Part shown: piece after piece, positions 25,466-35,260 of the stretch | Numbering within the stretch: the stretch's first letter is position 1 | Layout of the letters: each line of letters starts with the position of its first letter | Origin: Marinobacter nauticus | GTDB taxonomy: Bacteria; Pseudomonadota; Gammaproteobacteria; Enterobacterales; Shewanellaceae | NCBI RefSeq assembly: GCF_019801015.1 | Contig: NZ_JAHVJZ010000001.1 | Location: forward strand, 930,001-994,000 | Direction of reading: 5' to 3' | Length of the DNA stretch: 64,000 bases | The notes under the pieces: model-generated | The model's database searches: none | The model's input: the letters and a program-made list of their open reading frames with translations, nothing else | Told to the model about the DNA's origin: nothing | Made by a program: the position numbers and the translations under genes

Positions 25466-25993
25466 TTAGTACACCAGTACTGCACGACGGTTCTTGGCGT
25501 GCGCAGCGTCAGTGGCAGAGGAATCCAGCGGCTTCTCTTCACCGTAGGATACGATGGTGATTTGAGAAGACAGTACGCCCAGACCCTGCAGGTAACGCTC
25601 TACAGCCTTAGCACGACGCTCACCCAGCGCGATGTTGTACTCCGGCGTACCGCGCTCATCAGCGTGACCTTCGATCAGTACTTTGGTGCTCGGGTTTTCA
25701 ACCAGGAATGCCGCGTGGGCTTCCAGCAGTTCGGCGTAGGTGCCAGACACATCGCTGCGGTCGAAATCGAAGTAAATGATGTGCTCCTGACGCAGCTGCT
25801 CGTACTTCTGGCGCTGGATCTCTTCCGGAGTCTGTACCTGCTCGATAGCACCGGTTTGAACGCCGGATTCTACCTGCTGCTGGTTAGAGCTGGTGGAGGA
25901 CTGAGCATCAGTGTCGCTGGTGGAGCTACAAGCAGTCAGAGCCAGAGCCGGAACCGCAATCAGCAAACCCTTAAGAACTTGGTTCAATTTCAT
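25466..25993 (-). CDS. pal: peptidoglycan-associated lipoprotein Pal
   Basis: A 175-residue outer-membrane lipoprotein with lipobox LTAC (Cys about 22), a Ser/Gln linker and an OmpA-type peptidoglycan-binding domain ('[24 protein letters not shown]', '[22 protein letters not shown]', '[25 protein letters not shown]'). The Asp and Arg residues that bind diaminopimelate are present. It binds TolB and TolA during outer-membrane constriction. The ATG at 'MKLNQVLK' is preferred over a much longer frame reading into tolB. Confidence 0.97.
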   Translation of the reverse strand: MKLNQVLKGLLIAVPALALTACSSTSDTDAQSSTSSNQQQVESGVQTGAIEQVQTPEEIQRQKYEQLRQEHIIYFDFDRSDVSGTYAELLEAHAAFLVENPSTKVLIEGHADERGTPEYNIALGERRAKAVERYLQGLGVLSSQITIVSYGEEKPLDSSATDAAHAKNRRAVLVY

Positions 25994-26033
25994 CGGACGA
26001 ATCCTATTTTTTTTACTTAAATGACGATACTTC

Positions 26034-27398
26034 TTACAGGAACGGCGACCAGGCCGGGGCTTTAACGTTGCCCACCTGCACTGGCAGTCGCGCCTTAAAA
26101 CGGCCATCCATGGAGACCGCAGCCAAAACCTGGCGACCATTATGGGTGGTCCCATAGATGATCATGCTGCCGTTGGGCGCCACGCTCGGCGACTCATCGA
26201 GATAGGTCTCGGTGAGTACGTCCATGTAGCCGGTGCTCAGCTCCATGCGCGCGATGTTAAATTTCCCATTGGTGCGATTAACCATTACCAGATAGCGACC
26301 ATCTGGCGTAATCGAGCCCCCGAGGTTCCATTCACCTTGGAATGTAAGCCTCTGAATTCGACCGGAATCCAAATATACCCGATATATCTGGGGCCTACCA
26401 CCTCGCTCGGAAGTGAATACCAGCGACTTGCCATCGGGGTGCCAGGTCGGCTCCGTATCGATGGCGTAGTGGTTGGTGATCCGCTTCAGTTCGCGGGTGG
26501 CCAGGTCCAGGGTGTAGATCTCGGAGCTGCCGTCCTTGGACAGGGTCATCGCCAACTGTTTGCCATCCGGAGACCAGGAGGGCGAACCATTAATGCCGGC
26601 AAAACTGGTTACCCGCTCACGCTGCTGGGTATACAGGTCCTGAATGTAGATTTCAGAACGACGGTTCTCGAAAGACACGTAGGCCAGCTTGCGACCGTCC
26701 GGAGACCAGGACGGCGACATCAGCGGCTCCCGTGAGCGCAGCAACACGGTCTCGTTGTAGCCATCATAGTCGGCCACCCGCAGCTGGAACTTAAAGGGTG
26801 CAGCGGATTCGTCCACGGTAACGTACGCAATCTTCGTCAGGAACGCGCCTTTGGTGCCGGTCAGCGCTTCGTACACCAGATCGGAGATGCGGTGACCATA
26901 GCGGCGGAACTGGGATTTTGGGATCACCGTTTCACGGCCTTCAATGACGTGGTCTTTGGTCTGCACCAGGCCATTGCCATCAAACCCTTTGGAGTCACCA
27001 CCAGTGGCCTGAGCGCGGATCAAATCCACCAGCTCGAAACTGACCTTAAACTGATCCGGCCCCTGCTGGCTGACCTTACCAATCACCACCGCTTCCGCAC
27101 CGGTGTTGATCCAGGCTTCCAGGTTCATCTGCGGTTCAACGCTGATGTCGGCCTGCGGCAACTGGGTTACCGGCAGAGGGTTAAAGCTGCCGGAACGGCG
27201 CAGGTCTGAGGTCACCACGTCGCTGATCTGCTCCGGCATCGGGCCGGTGCCTTCCCAGACAAAGGGCACCACGGCCACAGGCCGGGCGGCGTTGACCCCT
27301 TCGGTGATCACAATCTCCAGAGTGGCGCGGGCTGGCATTGACGCCAGCAGCACCAGGGCCATTGCGGCCTGAACAATACGTGGGATCCAGGAGTTCAT
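26034..27398 (-). CDS. tolB: Tol-Pal periplasmic beta-propeller TolB
   Basis: A 454-residue periplasmic protein: signal peptide (cleaved after 'PARA'), an N-terminal domain ('[23 protein letters not shown]') whose extreme N-terminus docks on TolA, and a six-bladed WD40-like propeller with repeated '[12 protein letters not shown]'-type motifs that binds Pal. Of two adjacent ATG codons the second gives better spacing from AAGGA. It starts a few bases after tolA. Confidence 0.97.
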   Translation of the reverse strand: MNSWIPRIVQAAMALVLLASMPARATLEIVITEGVNAARPVAVVPFVWEGTGPMPEQISDVVTSDLRRSGSFNPLPVTQLPQADISVEPQMNLEAWINTGAEAVVIGKVSQQGPDQFKVSFELVDLIRAQATGGDSKGFDGNGLVQTKDHVIEGRETVIPKSQFRRYGHRISDLVYEALTGTKGAFLTKIAYVTVDESAAPFKFQLRVADYDGYNETVLLRSREPLMSPSWSPDGRKLAYVSFENRRSEIYIQDLYTQQRERVTSFAGINGSPSWSPDGKQLAMTLSKDGSSEIYTLDLATRELKRITNHYAIDTEPTWHPDGKSLVFTSERGGRPQIYRVYLDSGRIQRLTFQGEWNLGGSITPDGRYLVMVNRTNGKFNIARMELSTGYMDVLTETYLDESPSVAPNGSMIIYGTTHNGRQVLAAVSMDGRFKARLPVQVGNVKAPAWSPFL

Positions 27399-27405
27399 CA
27401 TGTCC

Positions 27406-28332
27406 TTACAGTTCCGGTTCTACGGTTAAATCAATCTGTTTGAGCTGGTTGTACACATCCGGCTCTTTCGACACAGGCAGTTGTCCGGCAGCCTGAATGG
27501 CCGCCTGTGTTGCACGGCAAACGCCCGGGTCTCCGGACAGCACGCGGGAATCGAAGACAAAGCCATCCGGCGCCAGATTAATCCGAACCCGACACTGCTT
27601 GCCACGCATGCTGGTGTCGGTACGCAGGTTGCGCTGAATGACCTGACGAATCAACACCGAGTAGCGTTCGACTTCGGTCAGCACCTGCTGCTGACGGGCC
27701 TGGGCCAACTCAGCTTGCTCCGCCGCCATCTGAGCAGCCAGCTCAGCTTCACGGGCTTTGCGCGCTGCCTCTTCGGCTTCCTTACGCTTACGCTCTTCCT
27801 CTTTGCGCTTGCGCTCCGCTTCGGCTTTGCGGGCGGCCTCTTCTTCCGCCTTACGCTTGCGCTCCGCTTCCTGACGAGCCGCTTCCTCTTTGGCGGCTTT
27901 CTCGGCCGCCTGACGAGCGCGCTGCTCCTCTTCCTGCTGTTTGATCTTGGCCAGCTTGGCGGCCTCTTCCGCTTTCTTAATCTCGGCCTGGCGCTGCTGG
28001 CGCTCCTGCTCCAGCTTGCGGATACGATCCTGCTCAGCCTGACGCTTGCGTTCGGCCTCTTTGGCCTGACGCTCCAGATCAGCCTGGCGCTGGCGCTCCG
28101 CTTCGCGGGCGGCAGCCTCCGCCGCTTTGATCCGTTGAACGTGCTGCTCAACCTGAGCTTTATCAACGGCGACCGCCTGCACCACCGGCGCACTGGCCTG
28201 AGGTTGCGGCTTGGGCTTAGCGGAAAAGTCGACGCTGACTGCCAGTAACCCGAGCAAACCTACGTGCAGCAGCACGGAGATGGTCAGGGGCAAGCCAATC
28301 GGCGACGTTCCGTGTTGGGGTTGCTTACTCAT
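27406..28332 (-). CDS. tolA: Tol-Pal energy-transducing protein TolA
   Basis: A 308-residue protein with one N-terminal helix ('[19 protein letters not shown]', with the His that faces TolQR), a long Ala/Glu/Lys/Arg-rich helical domain (about residues 60-225) that spans the periplasm, and a compact C-terminal TolA III domain with a Cys pair ('[15 protein letters not shown]', '[13 protein letters not shown]'). It passes proton-motive energy from TolQR to Pal-TolB. Its start overlaps the end of tolR. Confidence 0.96.
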   Translation of the reverse strand: MSKQPQHGTSPIGLPLTISVLLHVGLLGLLAVSVDFSAKPKPQPQASAPVVQAVAVDKAQVEQHVQRIKAAEAAAREAERQRQADLERQAKEAERKRQAEQDRIRKLEQERQQRQAEIKKAEEAAKLAKIKQQEEEQRARQAAEKAAKEEAARQEAERKRKAEEEAARKAEAERKRKEEERKRKEAEEAARKAREAELAAQMAAEQAELAQARQQQVLTEVERYSVLIRQVIQRNLRTDTSMRGKQCRVRINLAPDGFVFDSRVLSGDPGVCRATQAAIQAAGQLPVSKEPDVYNQLKQIDLTVEPEL

Positions 28333-28756
28333 TGGATTCCGTCATCAAACCAACAGACGGCACGCCCGCACTCTGCAGGCTTACCATCAATTGCACGATC
28401 TGGTCATAGGAGACCTGGCGGTCGCCATTCACCACCACCGGTCGGTCAGGATTGATCTGCAGTTCTGCTGCCACCAATGCCGCCAGTTCATCCAGCATCA
28501 GGGGTTTGCGTTCATCCACTGATCCGTTATCGAGGAAATACTCCCCCTCTTTGTTGACCGAAGCCACCAGTGGCGGCTTCGACTCCGCAGAGAGCGGTTC
28601 AGCGCTGGCCTGAGGCAGGTCCACCTTCACCCCTTGGGTGACCAGTGGCGCCGTAGCCATAAAGATGATCAGCAGCACCAGCATCACGTCGATATAGGGA
28701 ACGACGTTGATCTCCGCCACCTTGCGGCGTCGCTTACGCTGGTATCCGGTCATCAT
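28325..28756 (-). CDS. tolR: Tol-Pal stator protein TolR
   Basis: A 143-residue ExbD/TolR protein: basic N-terminus, one membrane helix with the proton-carrying Asp23 in '[19 protein letters not shown]', and the periplasmic ExbD-fold domain ending '[20 protein letters not shown]'. It forms a proton channel with TolQ. It overlaps tolQ by four bases (ATGA) and tolA by eight. Confidence 0.97.
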   Translation of the reverse strand: MMTGYQRKRRRKVAEINVVPYIDVMLVLLIIFMATAPLVTQGVKVDLPQASAEPLSAESKPPLVASVNKEGEYFLDNGSVDERKPLMLDELAALVAAELQINPDRPVVVNGDRQVSYDQIVQLMVSLQSAGVPSVGLMTESNE

Positions 28757-29448
28757 GCGCGGGGCTCTCCCTGCTGCTGGCTGTAGGCCTGGCGATGCAG
28801 AATGGCGGAGAACTCCTCCATAAAGTTGGCGTAGCTGTTTTCCAGCTTCTCAACCCGTGTGGAGAATCGGTTAAAGAAGATCACCGCCGGAATCGCCGCA
28901 AACAGACCCATCGCGGTGGCGATCAACGCCTCGGCGATGCCCGGCGCGACCATGTTCAGGGTGGCGTGCTGCACACTGCCCAGCGCGATAAAGGAGTTCA
29001 TGATCCCCCAAACGGTGCCGAACAGGCCGATGTAGGGGCTGGTGGAACCAATGGTCGCCAGCATCGGCAGATGCTGTTCCAGTTTGTCCACTTCACGGGA
29101 GAGGGAAACGCGCATGGCGCGGTAGCTGCCGTCCATGACCGCTTCCGCACTGCGGGAGGATTTGGACAAGCGGGCGTACTCTTTGAAGCCGTTGGTGAAC
29201 ATCAGCTCCAGGCCCGTGTTCTGATCACCGCGGGCAGACAACTCCTGATACAGGCGGTTCAGGTCAACACCGGACCAGAAACGGTCTTCAAACCGCATGG
29301 CCCGGCGCTGTGCTTCTTTGAGGGCTTTCTGGCGCTGAAAGATCACCGTCCAGGCGGCAACCGACATCAGCAGCAGGAAAATCATCACCAGCTTTACCAG
29401 TAAGCTGGCTTCCAGGAATAGGCCAATAAACGAAATCTCAGCCGGCAC
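28753..29448 (-). CDS. tolQ: Tol-Pal stator protein TolQ
   Basis: A 231-residue MotA/TolQ/ExbB protein with three membrane helices. '[27 protein letters not shown]' is the family signature. The GTG start at 29448, seven bases behind AGGAG and inside the end of ybgC, gives the normal N-terminus '[15 protein letters not shown]'; an ATG further upstream would add residues read from the ybgC frame. Part of the operon ybgC-tolQRAB-pal-cpoB. Confidence 0.96.
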   Translation of the reverse strand: MPAEISFIGLFLEASLLVKLVMIFLLLMSVAAWTVIFQRQKALKEAQRRAMRFEDRFWSGVDLNRLYQELSARGDQNTGLELMFTNGFKEYARLSKSSRSAEAVMDGSYRAMRVSLSREVDKLEQHLPMLATIGSTSPYIGLFGTVWGIMNSFIALGSVQHATLNMVAPGIAEALIATAMGLFAAIPAVIFFNRFSTRVEKLENSYANFMEEFSAILHRQAYSQQQGEPRA

Positions 29449-29857
29449 GTGCAAGCTCCTGTTTGATCGATTGAGGGATTTTTTGCGGTGTAAACGCATC
29501 GGCGCTCAAGCTGCCGATTTTGACCTGGGCCTGGCAATACACCTCGCCCGCCTCATCCATGAGCTGCTGTTCAAACACCAGGCTGACGCCACCGAGTTTG
29601 ACCAGACGGGTCACCACTTCAAGTTGTTGATTGAACCGCGCCGGGCGGATGAAGTCGATGGTCATCTGCCGAACCGCAAAGACCAGATTCTCCGCCATCA
29701 GCCGGTCCTGTTCGAAACCGAGGCTGCGTAGCATTTCAGTCCGTGCATGCTCGAAGAAGTTCAAATAATTGGCGTGGTAAACCACACCACCGGCGTCCGT
29801 ATCCGAGTAGTAAACCCGAACCGGCCAGTGAAAAGCTCCGTTCGCCACAGCATCCAT
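29438..29857 (-). CDS. ybgC: acyl-CoA thioesterase YbgC
   Basis: A 139-residue hotdog-fold thioesterase of the 4-hydroxybenzoyl-CoA type, catalytic Asp in '[25 protein letters not shown]'. It hydrolyses short acyl-CoA or acyl-ACP and in E. coli contacts phospholipid-synthesis enzymes. It is the first gene of the Tol-Pal operon, overlapping tolQ by 11 bases. Confidence 0.95.
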   Translation of the reverse strand: MDAVANGAFHWPVRVYYSDTDAGGVVYHANYLNFFEHARTEMLRSLGFEQDRLMAENLVFAVRQMTIDFIRPARFNQQLEVVTRLVKLGGVSLVFEQQLMDEAGEVYCQAQVKIGSLSADAFTPQKIPQSIKQELARAG

Positions 29858-29982
29858 CGCATTGATAAATCGTCCGGCTACTATACCCGAGGCTCTGAAG
29901 GGATGGGAGAGGGGTGCGGACGCTAACGTGGCAATTAACTGATAAAAAGAACGGACATTCAGCCTTTTCCGAAGAAAAGCGT

Positions 29983-30009
29983 AAAAACGGCGACCATTTG
30001 GTCGCCGTT
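29983..30009 (-). terminator. terminator of the prolyl-oligopeptidase gene
   Basis: Stem AACGGCGACC/GGTCGCCGTT with an ATTT loop and five T on the minus strand, 17 bases past the stop. Confidence 0.85.
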
Positions 30010-30025
30010 CTGGTGAAATAACCGG

Positions 30026-32146
30026 TTACAAACTGTCCGGAATGCTCAAGCCAAAGCTGTGCCACAGGAAGGCATAGATGTCTCTCTGCTCAGCAATGCG
30101 CATGGCCGTAGGCTTACCCGCTCCGTGACCCGCGTTGTGCTCGATACGGGCAAAGATCGGCGCTTCACCGGTCTGTGCCGCCTGCATCGCTGCGGTGAAC
30201 TTATAGCTGTGTGCCGGCACCACGCGGTCGTCGTGGTCTGCCGTCATCACCATGGTGGCCGGATAGGCCTGCTCGGTCACGTTGTGGTAAGGCGAATAGG
30301 CTTTCAGGAACTCAAAGTCTGCCGCGTTATCGGCACTGCCGTACTCCGGCACCCAGGCCCAGCCGATGGTGAACTTGTGGTAGCGCAGCATATCCAGCAC
30401 GCCAACCGCCGGCAGCACCGCCGCAAACAGGTCAGGGCGCTGAGTCAGAGCCGCCCCCATCAGCAAGCCACCGTTGGAGCGGCCATAGGCCCCTAAGCGC
30501 TCACTGCGGGTATAGCCCTGATCGACCAGGTATTCAGCCGCTGCAAAGTAATCGTCAAAAACGTTTTGCTTATTGCCCAGCATGCCGCCCTGATGCCAGT
30601 GCAGGCCATACTCACCGCCGCCGCGCAGATTCGGCACCGCATAGACACCGCCCATGTCGAGCCAGGCAATGGTGGCCGGCGAGAAGCGCGGGGTCACGGA
30701 GATGTTGAATCCGCCATAGGCGTACAGCAGCGTGGGGTTGTTGCCGTCCTTCTTCAGCCCTTTCTTATAGGTGATCAGCATCGGCACCTGGGTGCCATCC
30801 TTGCTGCGGTAGAACACCTGCTCAGAGACGTAATCGTCCGGGTTGAAGGCCACTTCCGGCAGACGGTGAGCGTCCACTTCAGCGCCCTTGAAGTCGTAGC
30901 GGTAGACGCCGGCCGGATGAATGGTGGAGTTAAAGGAGAAGTACAGCGACTCATCGGTGCGGCGTCCACTCAGACCCACAACGCGACCGGCACCGGGCAG
31001 GTCAAGTTGGGCTGACGGTTGACCGTTCAACTCGTACACCGCCACGTCCGCCAGGACGTCCTTCAGGCGCACCACGACGAAGTGGTCATTCACCAGCTTA
31101 ACGCTGTCGATGGGAGAAGCGGTTTCCGCCACCAGGGTTTGCCAGTTGGCCGGCGCCGGGTTGGCCACGTCCATGGCGATGATGCGGCCATTCGGTGCGT
31201 CCAGATCGGTCTTAAAGTAGAAACGGCTGCCGTCATTACCCAGGAAGCTCATCTCCGCTTTCAGCTCAGCCATCAGCGGAGTCACTTTGCCGGTAGCGAG
31301 CGTTTTCAGGAACACGCGATTGCGTCGGTCAGTGCCCTGCCAGACGCTGATGACCAAACCCTTACCGTCGTCGGTCAGGGTTGGGGAGAAGCCCCATTCC
31401 GGCTGATCCGGGCGCTCGTATACGAGCGTGTCGTCGCTCTGAGCATTGCCGATTTTGTGGTAGTAGAGCTTCTGGAAGTGGTTCACCTCTTCCAGTTTGC
31501 CCTCCCCTTTCGGAGCATCGTAGCGGGCGTACCAAACGCCGGTGCCGGCCTTATCCCACTGCGGAGTCGAGAACTTAATCCACTCCAACGGCTCACCCAG
31601 TGACTTACCATCGTCGATGCGGACAAAGTGCCACTGCTGCCAATCTGAGCCGGACTGGGAAACCCCGTAGCCCAGAATCGTACCGTCCGGGCTGACAGAG
31701 ATGCCGCTCAGCGCCACGGTGCCCGCTTCGGACAGGGTGTTAGGATCCAGCAAAACGCGGGGCTCCGCACCGGGCTGGTCAATCACGTACATCACAGACT
31801 GGCTCTGCAGTCCGTCGTTGCGGAAGAAAAACTCGCGCTCACCTTTAAACCAGGGCGCGCCTACCTTCTCGTAGTTCCACAGCTCACTGATTCGGTTCTC
31901 GACCACGTCGCGATTGGGGATCGCCGACAGCACCGCTTCGCCGTACAGGCGTTGTGCTTCTACCCAGGTCTGAGTCTGGGGCTGTTGCGGATCTTCAAGA
32001 TAGCGATAGGGGTCGGCGACGGCCTGACCGTGCAGTTGGTCAACCACCGGTCCCTTAGGGCTGTCGGGCATCTGCGGCAGACCGCTCTGGCACCCCGCCA
32101 ACAGCGCCGCAACCAACAGGCTGCTCCACTTGCTCTTGCTTAACAT
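30026..32146 (-). CDS. prolyl-oligopeptidase family lipoprotein (S9A)
   Basis: A 706-residue serine peptidase with a lipobox (LLAGC, Cys about 19), so membrane-anchored on the periplasmic side. It has the S9 N-terminal motif 'DPYRYLED', a seven-bladed propeller region and a C-terminal alpha/beta-hydrolase domain: Ser in 'GAYGRSNGGLLMGAAL' (about 560), Asp in 'TADHDDRVVPAHS' and His in 'NAGHGAGKP'. It cleaves short peptides after proline. It stands alone upstream of the Tol-Pal operon with its own terminator. Confidence 0.94.
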   Translation of the reverse strand: MLSKSKWSSLLVAALLAGCQSGLPQMPDSPKGPVVDQLHGQAVADPYRYLEDPQQPQTQTWVEAQRLYGEAVLSAIPNRDVVENRISELWNYEKVGAPWFKGEREFFFRNDGLQSQSVMYVIDQPGAEPRVLLDPNTLSEAGTVALSGISVSPDGTILGYGVSQSGSDWQQWHFVRIDDGKSLGEPLEWIKFSTPQWDKAGTGVWYARYDAPKGEGKLEEVNHFQKLYYHKIGNAQSDDTLVYERPDQPEWGFSPTLTDDGKGLVISVWQGTDRRNRVFLKTLATGKVTPLMAELKAEMSFLGNDGSRFYFKTDLDAPNGRIIAMDVANPAPANWQTLVAETASPIDSVKLVNDHFVVVRLKDVLADVAVYELNGQPSAQLDLPGAGRVVGLSGRRTDESLYFSFNSTIHPAGVYRYDFKGAEVDAHRLPEVAFNPDDYVSEQVFYRSKDGTQVPMLITYKKGLKKDGNNPTLLYAYGGFNISVTPRFSPATIAWLDMGGVYAVPNLRGGGEYGLHWHQGGMLGNKQNVFDDYFAAAEYLVDQGYTRSERLGAYGRSNGGLLMGAALTQRPDLFAAVLPAVGVLDMLRYHKFTIGWAWVPEYGSADNAADFEFLKAYSPYHNVTEQAYPATMVMTADHDDRVVPAHSYKFTAAMQAAQTGEAPIFARIEHNAGHGAGKPTAMRIAEQRDIYAFLWHSFGLSIPDSL

Positions 32147-32298
32147 AGCGTTACTGCTCCCTGTGTTGTTGTTTTGTACCTTGTTATGTAAACCGCGCCA
32201 CTCTACCTATCCCTCATATCCGGGATCAACTCGCCGACGCAAGAGAGCTGACGCACAAACTAGATTTTTTTACCTGAACTCAAAGGTGTGATTGTTCA

Positions 32299-32645
32299 CA
32301 AGGTAACCTTGAGAGATGAATTTTCCGACCTTAAGCGCCCGTTAAGTGCGGATTTTATCGTATCCCGACGTTGGTTTTGCCGAGTATTTTCGGTGCCGAC
32401 TCCGCCCCAGACTAAAATTAGTTTTTCTAATTCGAAGTTCGAATTTTTCTAGTTTGATGGCCTGCCGGCACCTCCCTAGAATACGCCTTGTTTTCGGAAC
32501 AGTCCGGCTTCCACGCCGCCCAAATCCGACGTTATCGAAGTTTAAGCGCCTTCGATAATGTTCCCTGGTTCTTTTGCTTAACTTCCTTCTTAGATTGTTG
32601 ATTGCATTCAATCTTACCCGCTGAGTTTCAGCGGGTTTTTTTTTG
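32299..32645 (+). ncRNA. candidate small RNA, plus strand
   Basis: The region between a possible operator and a textbook terminator (32616-32645) is about 320 bases with several stable hairpins and no plus-strand gene. An intrinsic terminator facing away from any upstream plus-strand gene implies that some transcript starts here. The 5' end is not determined; no known RNA family is recognised. Confidence 0.35.
32616..32645 (+). terminator. strong plus-strand terminator without an upstream gene
   Basis: Stem ACCCGCTGA/TCAGCGGGT with a three-base loop and nine T. Confidence 0.85.
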
Positions 32646-32679
32646 CCTTTTTTCGCCCGGCCCACTTCCTTCCCGACTC

Positions 32680-32709
32680 AAAAAAAAACGCACGGCAAGC
32701 CGTGCGTTT
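32680..32709 (-). terminator. terminator of the lateral flagellar fliD-motB operon
   Basis: Stem ACGCACGGC/GCCGTGCGT with a two-base loop, followed on the minus strand by nine or more T, 20 bases past the last gene. Confidence 0.88.
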
Positions 32710-32727
32710 GTCAGTTGGGATTGCCGC

Positions 32728-33012
32728 TCATCGAATAAAGAAAACGTAACCCAACAGCAGAAACGAGATCAGTCCGGCAAACACCACCGGGTACAACAGA
32801 TAGCCGTCACTGGCCCGCCGGGCCCGCACCAGGCAAAGCTTCATCAACAAGACGTTGTAAGCCACCACCAGCAAGGCGATGGCACTGCCGTGAACAAACG
32901 TCAGTGAGTCCAGCACCAGGGCCACACCCGCCAACAGCAGCCAATCGGCAACGATCAGATAAAGAAAGAATTTTTGTAGTTTGTCGGGACCATGTCGCTG
33001 AAATCGGCTCAC
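32728..33012 (-). CDS. small three-helix membrane protein after the PilZ gene
   Basis: A 94-residue protein with three predicted membrane helices ('FFLYLIVADWLLLAGVALVL', 'GSAIALLVVAYNVLLM' and 'PVVFAGLISFLLLGYVFFI') and a basic loop 'CLVRARRASDG'. The start is GTG overlapping the stop of the PilZ gene (GTGA); the longer upstream reading would overlap PilZ coding sequence. It is the last gene of the fliD-motB operon. I do not recognise a family; its place suggests a role in control of lateral motility. Confidence 0.65.
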   Translation of the reverse strand: MSRFQRHGPDKLQKFFLYLIVADWLLLAGVALVLDSLTFVHGSAIALLVVAYNVLLMKLCLVRARRASDGYLLYPVVFAGLISFLLLGYVFFIR

Positions 33013-33407
33013 CGTCCTTCCCTCATGCTCTTCAACCGGCTGATCGCGGAGTACAGCGCCAGCAGTTGTGTTTGTTCCATCGCTTCCCAGCGCAATCCGT
33101 AGAAGTGCAACGCCCCCTGCACCGGGACCTTGCGCACCACCCGGCACGGCAGGGATAACTCCCCGACTTCCAGTTGAACCTGGCTGTCCATCTCAATCGG
33201 AGCGGCGCTGATCAGCCCGCAACCGCCCACGCTGACGTCCTTCAGTGACCCCAGCCCAAGCACTTTGTCCCGGAACCAGTGGAGTTTCACCAACCGGGCA
33301 GGAATGCCGTCACAGGCCAGCACCAGAGGCTGTTCCGGATCCCGGCGCAGCGACATTCGGGCGTGGGCGCGGCGATTCTCCTCCTCGCTCACTAACTCGT
33401 CGGTCAT
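33009..33407 (-). CDS. PilZ-domain protein of the lateral motor operon
   Basis: A 132-residue protein with the PilZ c-di-GMP-binding marks: an Arg-rich segment near residues 12-22 ('RRAHARMSLRR') and 'KDVSVGGCGL' about 35 residues further on, matching RxxxR and D/NxSxxG. No YcgR N-terminal domain is present. Directly after motA-motB with a four-base overlap, it is well placed to slow the lateral motor when c-di-GMP is high, as YcgR does in E. coli; this is inferred. Confidence 0.75.
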   Translation of the reverse strand: MTDELVSEEENRRAHARMSLRRDPEQPLVLACDGIPARLVKLHWFRDKVLGLGSLKDVSVGGCGLISAAPIEMDSQVQLEVGELSLPCRVVRKVPVQGALHFYGLRWEAMEQTQLLALYSAISRLKSMREGR

Positions 33408-34393
33408 TGCACGGCCTCGGCATATCGGCCCCGGGGCTGATTGTCCCGTGCCCCCTGCTGGGCGACCGGGACCGTGTGGCCACCCGGAACCCCAAACAGG
33501 TTGCGCAGCTCCTGCTCCGCTTTGTGGGTCAGCACCATCAACTCAATTCGGCGGTTGGCACTGGAACGCGGGTCATCGGCTTCCACCGGCACCTGATCCG
33601 CCATGCCCACCACTTTGAAGAACTGCTGGCGCCCTACTCCGCCGTACTCCAGCGCACGACGCGCTTCCAACGCCCGCTCACTGGAAAGTTCCCAGTTGCT
33701 GCTGCTGTTGCTTCTGAAGTGTGTGGAGTCGGTGTGGCCAGAAACCATCAGCGGGTTTTCCACTTTCTGCAGCAACGGCGCCAGGGCAAACAACAGGTCC
33801 TCAAAATAGGGCGTCATCCGGCTGCTGCCGCGGGCAAACATAAACTGCTGAAGGTTGTCACGGATCAGGATCTTCAGGCCCTGAGGCACCACCTGAACCG
33901 CCACGTTATCCGCAATGGCAGACTGTTCAATGATGCGGTTAGCCTCTCTGGCCAGCACTTCGAGCTGAGCCTGAGTTTCCACCGGGCCGGGCAACAGGCT
34001 GGTCAGGCTGTCCCCCTTCCCGGCAGCGGCACCACGCTCGCCCTTCGGGATCTGATTCACCATTGCCGGGCCAGCGCGATCAACCCCGGTACCGGTCGCC
34101 GGCATCACCGCTTCGGTCATCGACAGAGTGCCATCCAGATCCAGCATATGGGGCCGGTTGGAATCCCAGGAGCTGCCGGTGCTGGCTTCCAGCAGGGTTT
34201 CCCCGGTCAGCGCCTGAACGATCGCGGCCCGCTCCTGTTTATCCGCCACCTGCACCAGCCACAGCACCAGAAACAGTGCCATCATCGCCAGGGTAAAGTC
34301 GGCGAACGCCACCTTCCAGGCCCCACTGGCTTTGGCTCGCGCCCCTCCGAGAGGGCGGCTTTTCAGCACAATGATCTCTTTTGAGCCGGCCAT
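33404..34393 (-). CDS. motB: lateral flagellar stator protein MotB (LafU)
   Basis: A 329-residue stator protein: one membrane helix with the proton-binding Asp32 ('KVAFADFTLAMMALFLVLWLV'), a plug/linker region, and an OmpA-type peptidoglycan-binding domain (about 180-300) with 'VSGHTDSTHF' and 'ERALEARRALEYGG'. Lateral stators of Vibrio and Aeromonas are proton-driven, in contrast to the sodium-driven polar motor implied by motY. Its start overlaps the motA stop by one base. Confidence 0.94.
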   Translation of the reverse strand: MAGSKEIIVLKSRPLGGARAKASGAWKVAFADFTLAMMALFLVLWLVQVADKQERAAIVQALTGETLLEASTGSSWDSNRPHMLDLDGTLSMTEAVMPATGTGVDRAGPAMVNQIPKGERGAAAGKGDSLTSLLPGPVETQAQLEVLAREANRIIEQSAIADNVAVQVVPQGLKILIRDNLQQFMFARGSSRMTPYFEDLLFALAPLLQKVENPLMVSGHTDSTHFRSNSSSNWELSSERALEARRALEYGGVGRQQFFKVVGMADQVPVEADDPRSSANRRIELMVLTHKAEQELRNLFGVPGGHTVPVAQQGARDNQPRGRYAEAVQ

Positions 34394-35250
34394 CAGCGCG
34401 GCTCCTCAGCCAGATAGCGCTCCAGTTGCAGGAAGCTGGGGCGGTTCTCTTCCTGAATCAGGCGGCGTCCGGCATCCAGCGCCAGCAACGGCTGCTTGCC
34501 AGCCACCTGAGCCACCATGATCGCTTTGACACAGTGCAGCTGGGCGACCTTGCGATCGATCAGGTGCGCCATCGCCGAGGCCGCGGGCTCAAACAGGCAG
34601 TAACAGGCAAATACCCCCATAAAGGTGCCAACCAGCGCTGCGGCGACGTGGACGCCAATCATGGTCAGCGGCCCATCGATCGCCCCCATGGTGATGATGA
34701 TGCCCATCACCGCGGCAAGAATGCCGAATCCTGGCAGTGCCTCACCGGTACGATGCATGGCGTGCGAAGGGCGCATCCGGTCTTCCTGCAGTCGGTGGAT
34801 CTCCTCTTCCATCAGGTGCTGGAATTCATGGGCGCTGAGTTTGCCCATCGATTGCAGGCGCAGGTTGTCCACCAGAAAATTCAGCAGCATCGGCTGACGC
34901 AACACTGCGGGATAAGTGAGGAAAATGGAGCTTTCGAACGGCTTTTCGATGTGTTCGTCCAGCACTTTCAGGCCACTCTGGCGGATCTGCATCATCAGCG
35001 TGTTCATCAGCCCAAACAGCTGCGGGTACAGCTCCGGGTCCTCTTTCTCATAGCTGACGATGCCTTTCAGTTGCGCCAGGGTGTCGCGCAGTACCGGCAT
35101 CGGGTTGGAGATGATGTAGGAGCCAATGGCCGCGCCCATAACGATGATCACTTCCGCAGGCTGCCACAGCGCCGCCAATTGACCCTGAGCCAGCAGGAAG
35201 CCCCCAAACACCGATGCAATAACGGTTAACAATCCAAAAAACTTTAACAT
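34393..35250 (-). CDS. motA: lateral flagellar stator protein MotA (LafT)
   Basis: A 285-residue four-helix stator protein. The cytoplasmic loop has 'RPSHAMHRTGEALPGFGILAAVMGIIITM', which includes the TM3 Pro region, and 'YPAVLRQPMLLNFLVDNLRLQ' for rotor contact. The ATG is seven bases behind AAGGA; a TTG two codons earlier is rejected. With MotB it makes the lateral torque unit. The gene is ten bases after fliA. Confidence 0.95.
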   Translation of the reverse strand: MLKFFGLLTVIASVFGGFLLAQGQLAALWQPAEVIIVMGAAIGSYIISNPMPVLRDTLAQLKGIVSYEKEDPELYPQLFGLMNTLMMQIRQSGLKVLDEHIEKPFESSIFLTYPAVLRQPMLLNFLVDNLRLQSMGKLSAHEFQHLMEEEIHRLQEDRMRPSHAMHRTGEALPGFGILAAVMGIIITMGAIDGPLTMIGVHVAAALVGTFMGVFACYCLFEPAASAMAHLIDRKVAQLHCVKAIMVAQVAGKQPLLALDAGRRLIQEENRPSFLQLERYLAEEPR

Positions 35251-35260
35251 GGGCAATTCC

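Larger units (their letters stand above)
32147..32727. other. long gene-free stretch rich in palindromes
   Basis: 581 bases between the peptidase gene and the end of the lateral-flagellar motor operon. They contain CAAGGT-A-ACCTTG (32299-32311), AATTCGAA-G-TTCGAATT (32429-32445), a nine-base-pair stem TTATCGAAG/CTTCGATAA (32532-32558) and two terminators. A highly basic open frame on the minus strand runs through the terminator and is not believed. Confidence 0.55.

Noticed and set aside
32342-32665. 107-residue very basic open frame on the minus strand
   Set aside because: It reads through a strong terminator hairpin, has extreme Arg/Lys content without any pattern, and lacks a ribosome site; the stretch is better explained as non-coding.
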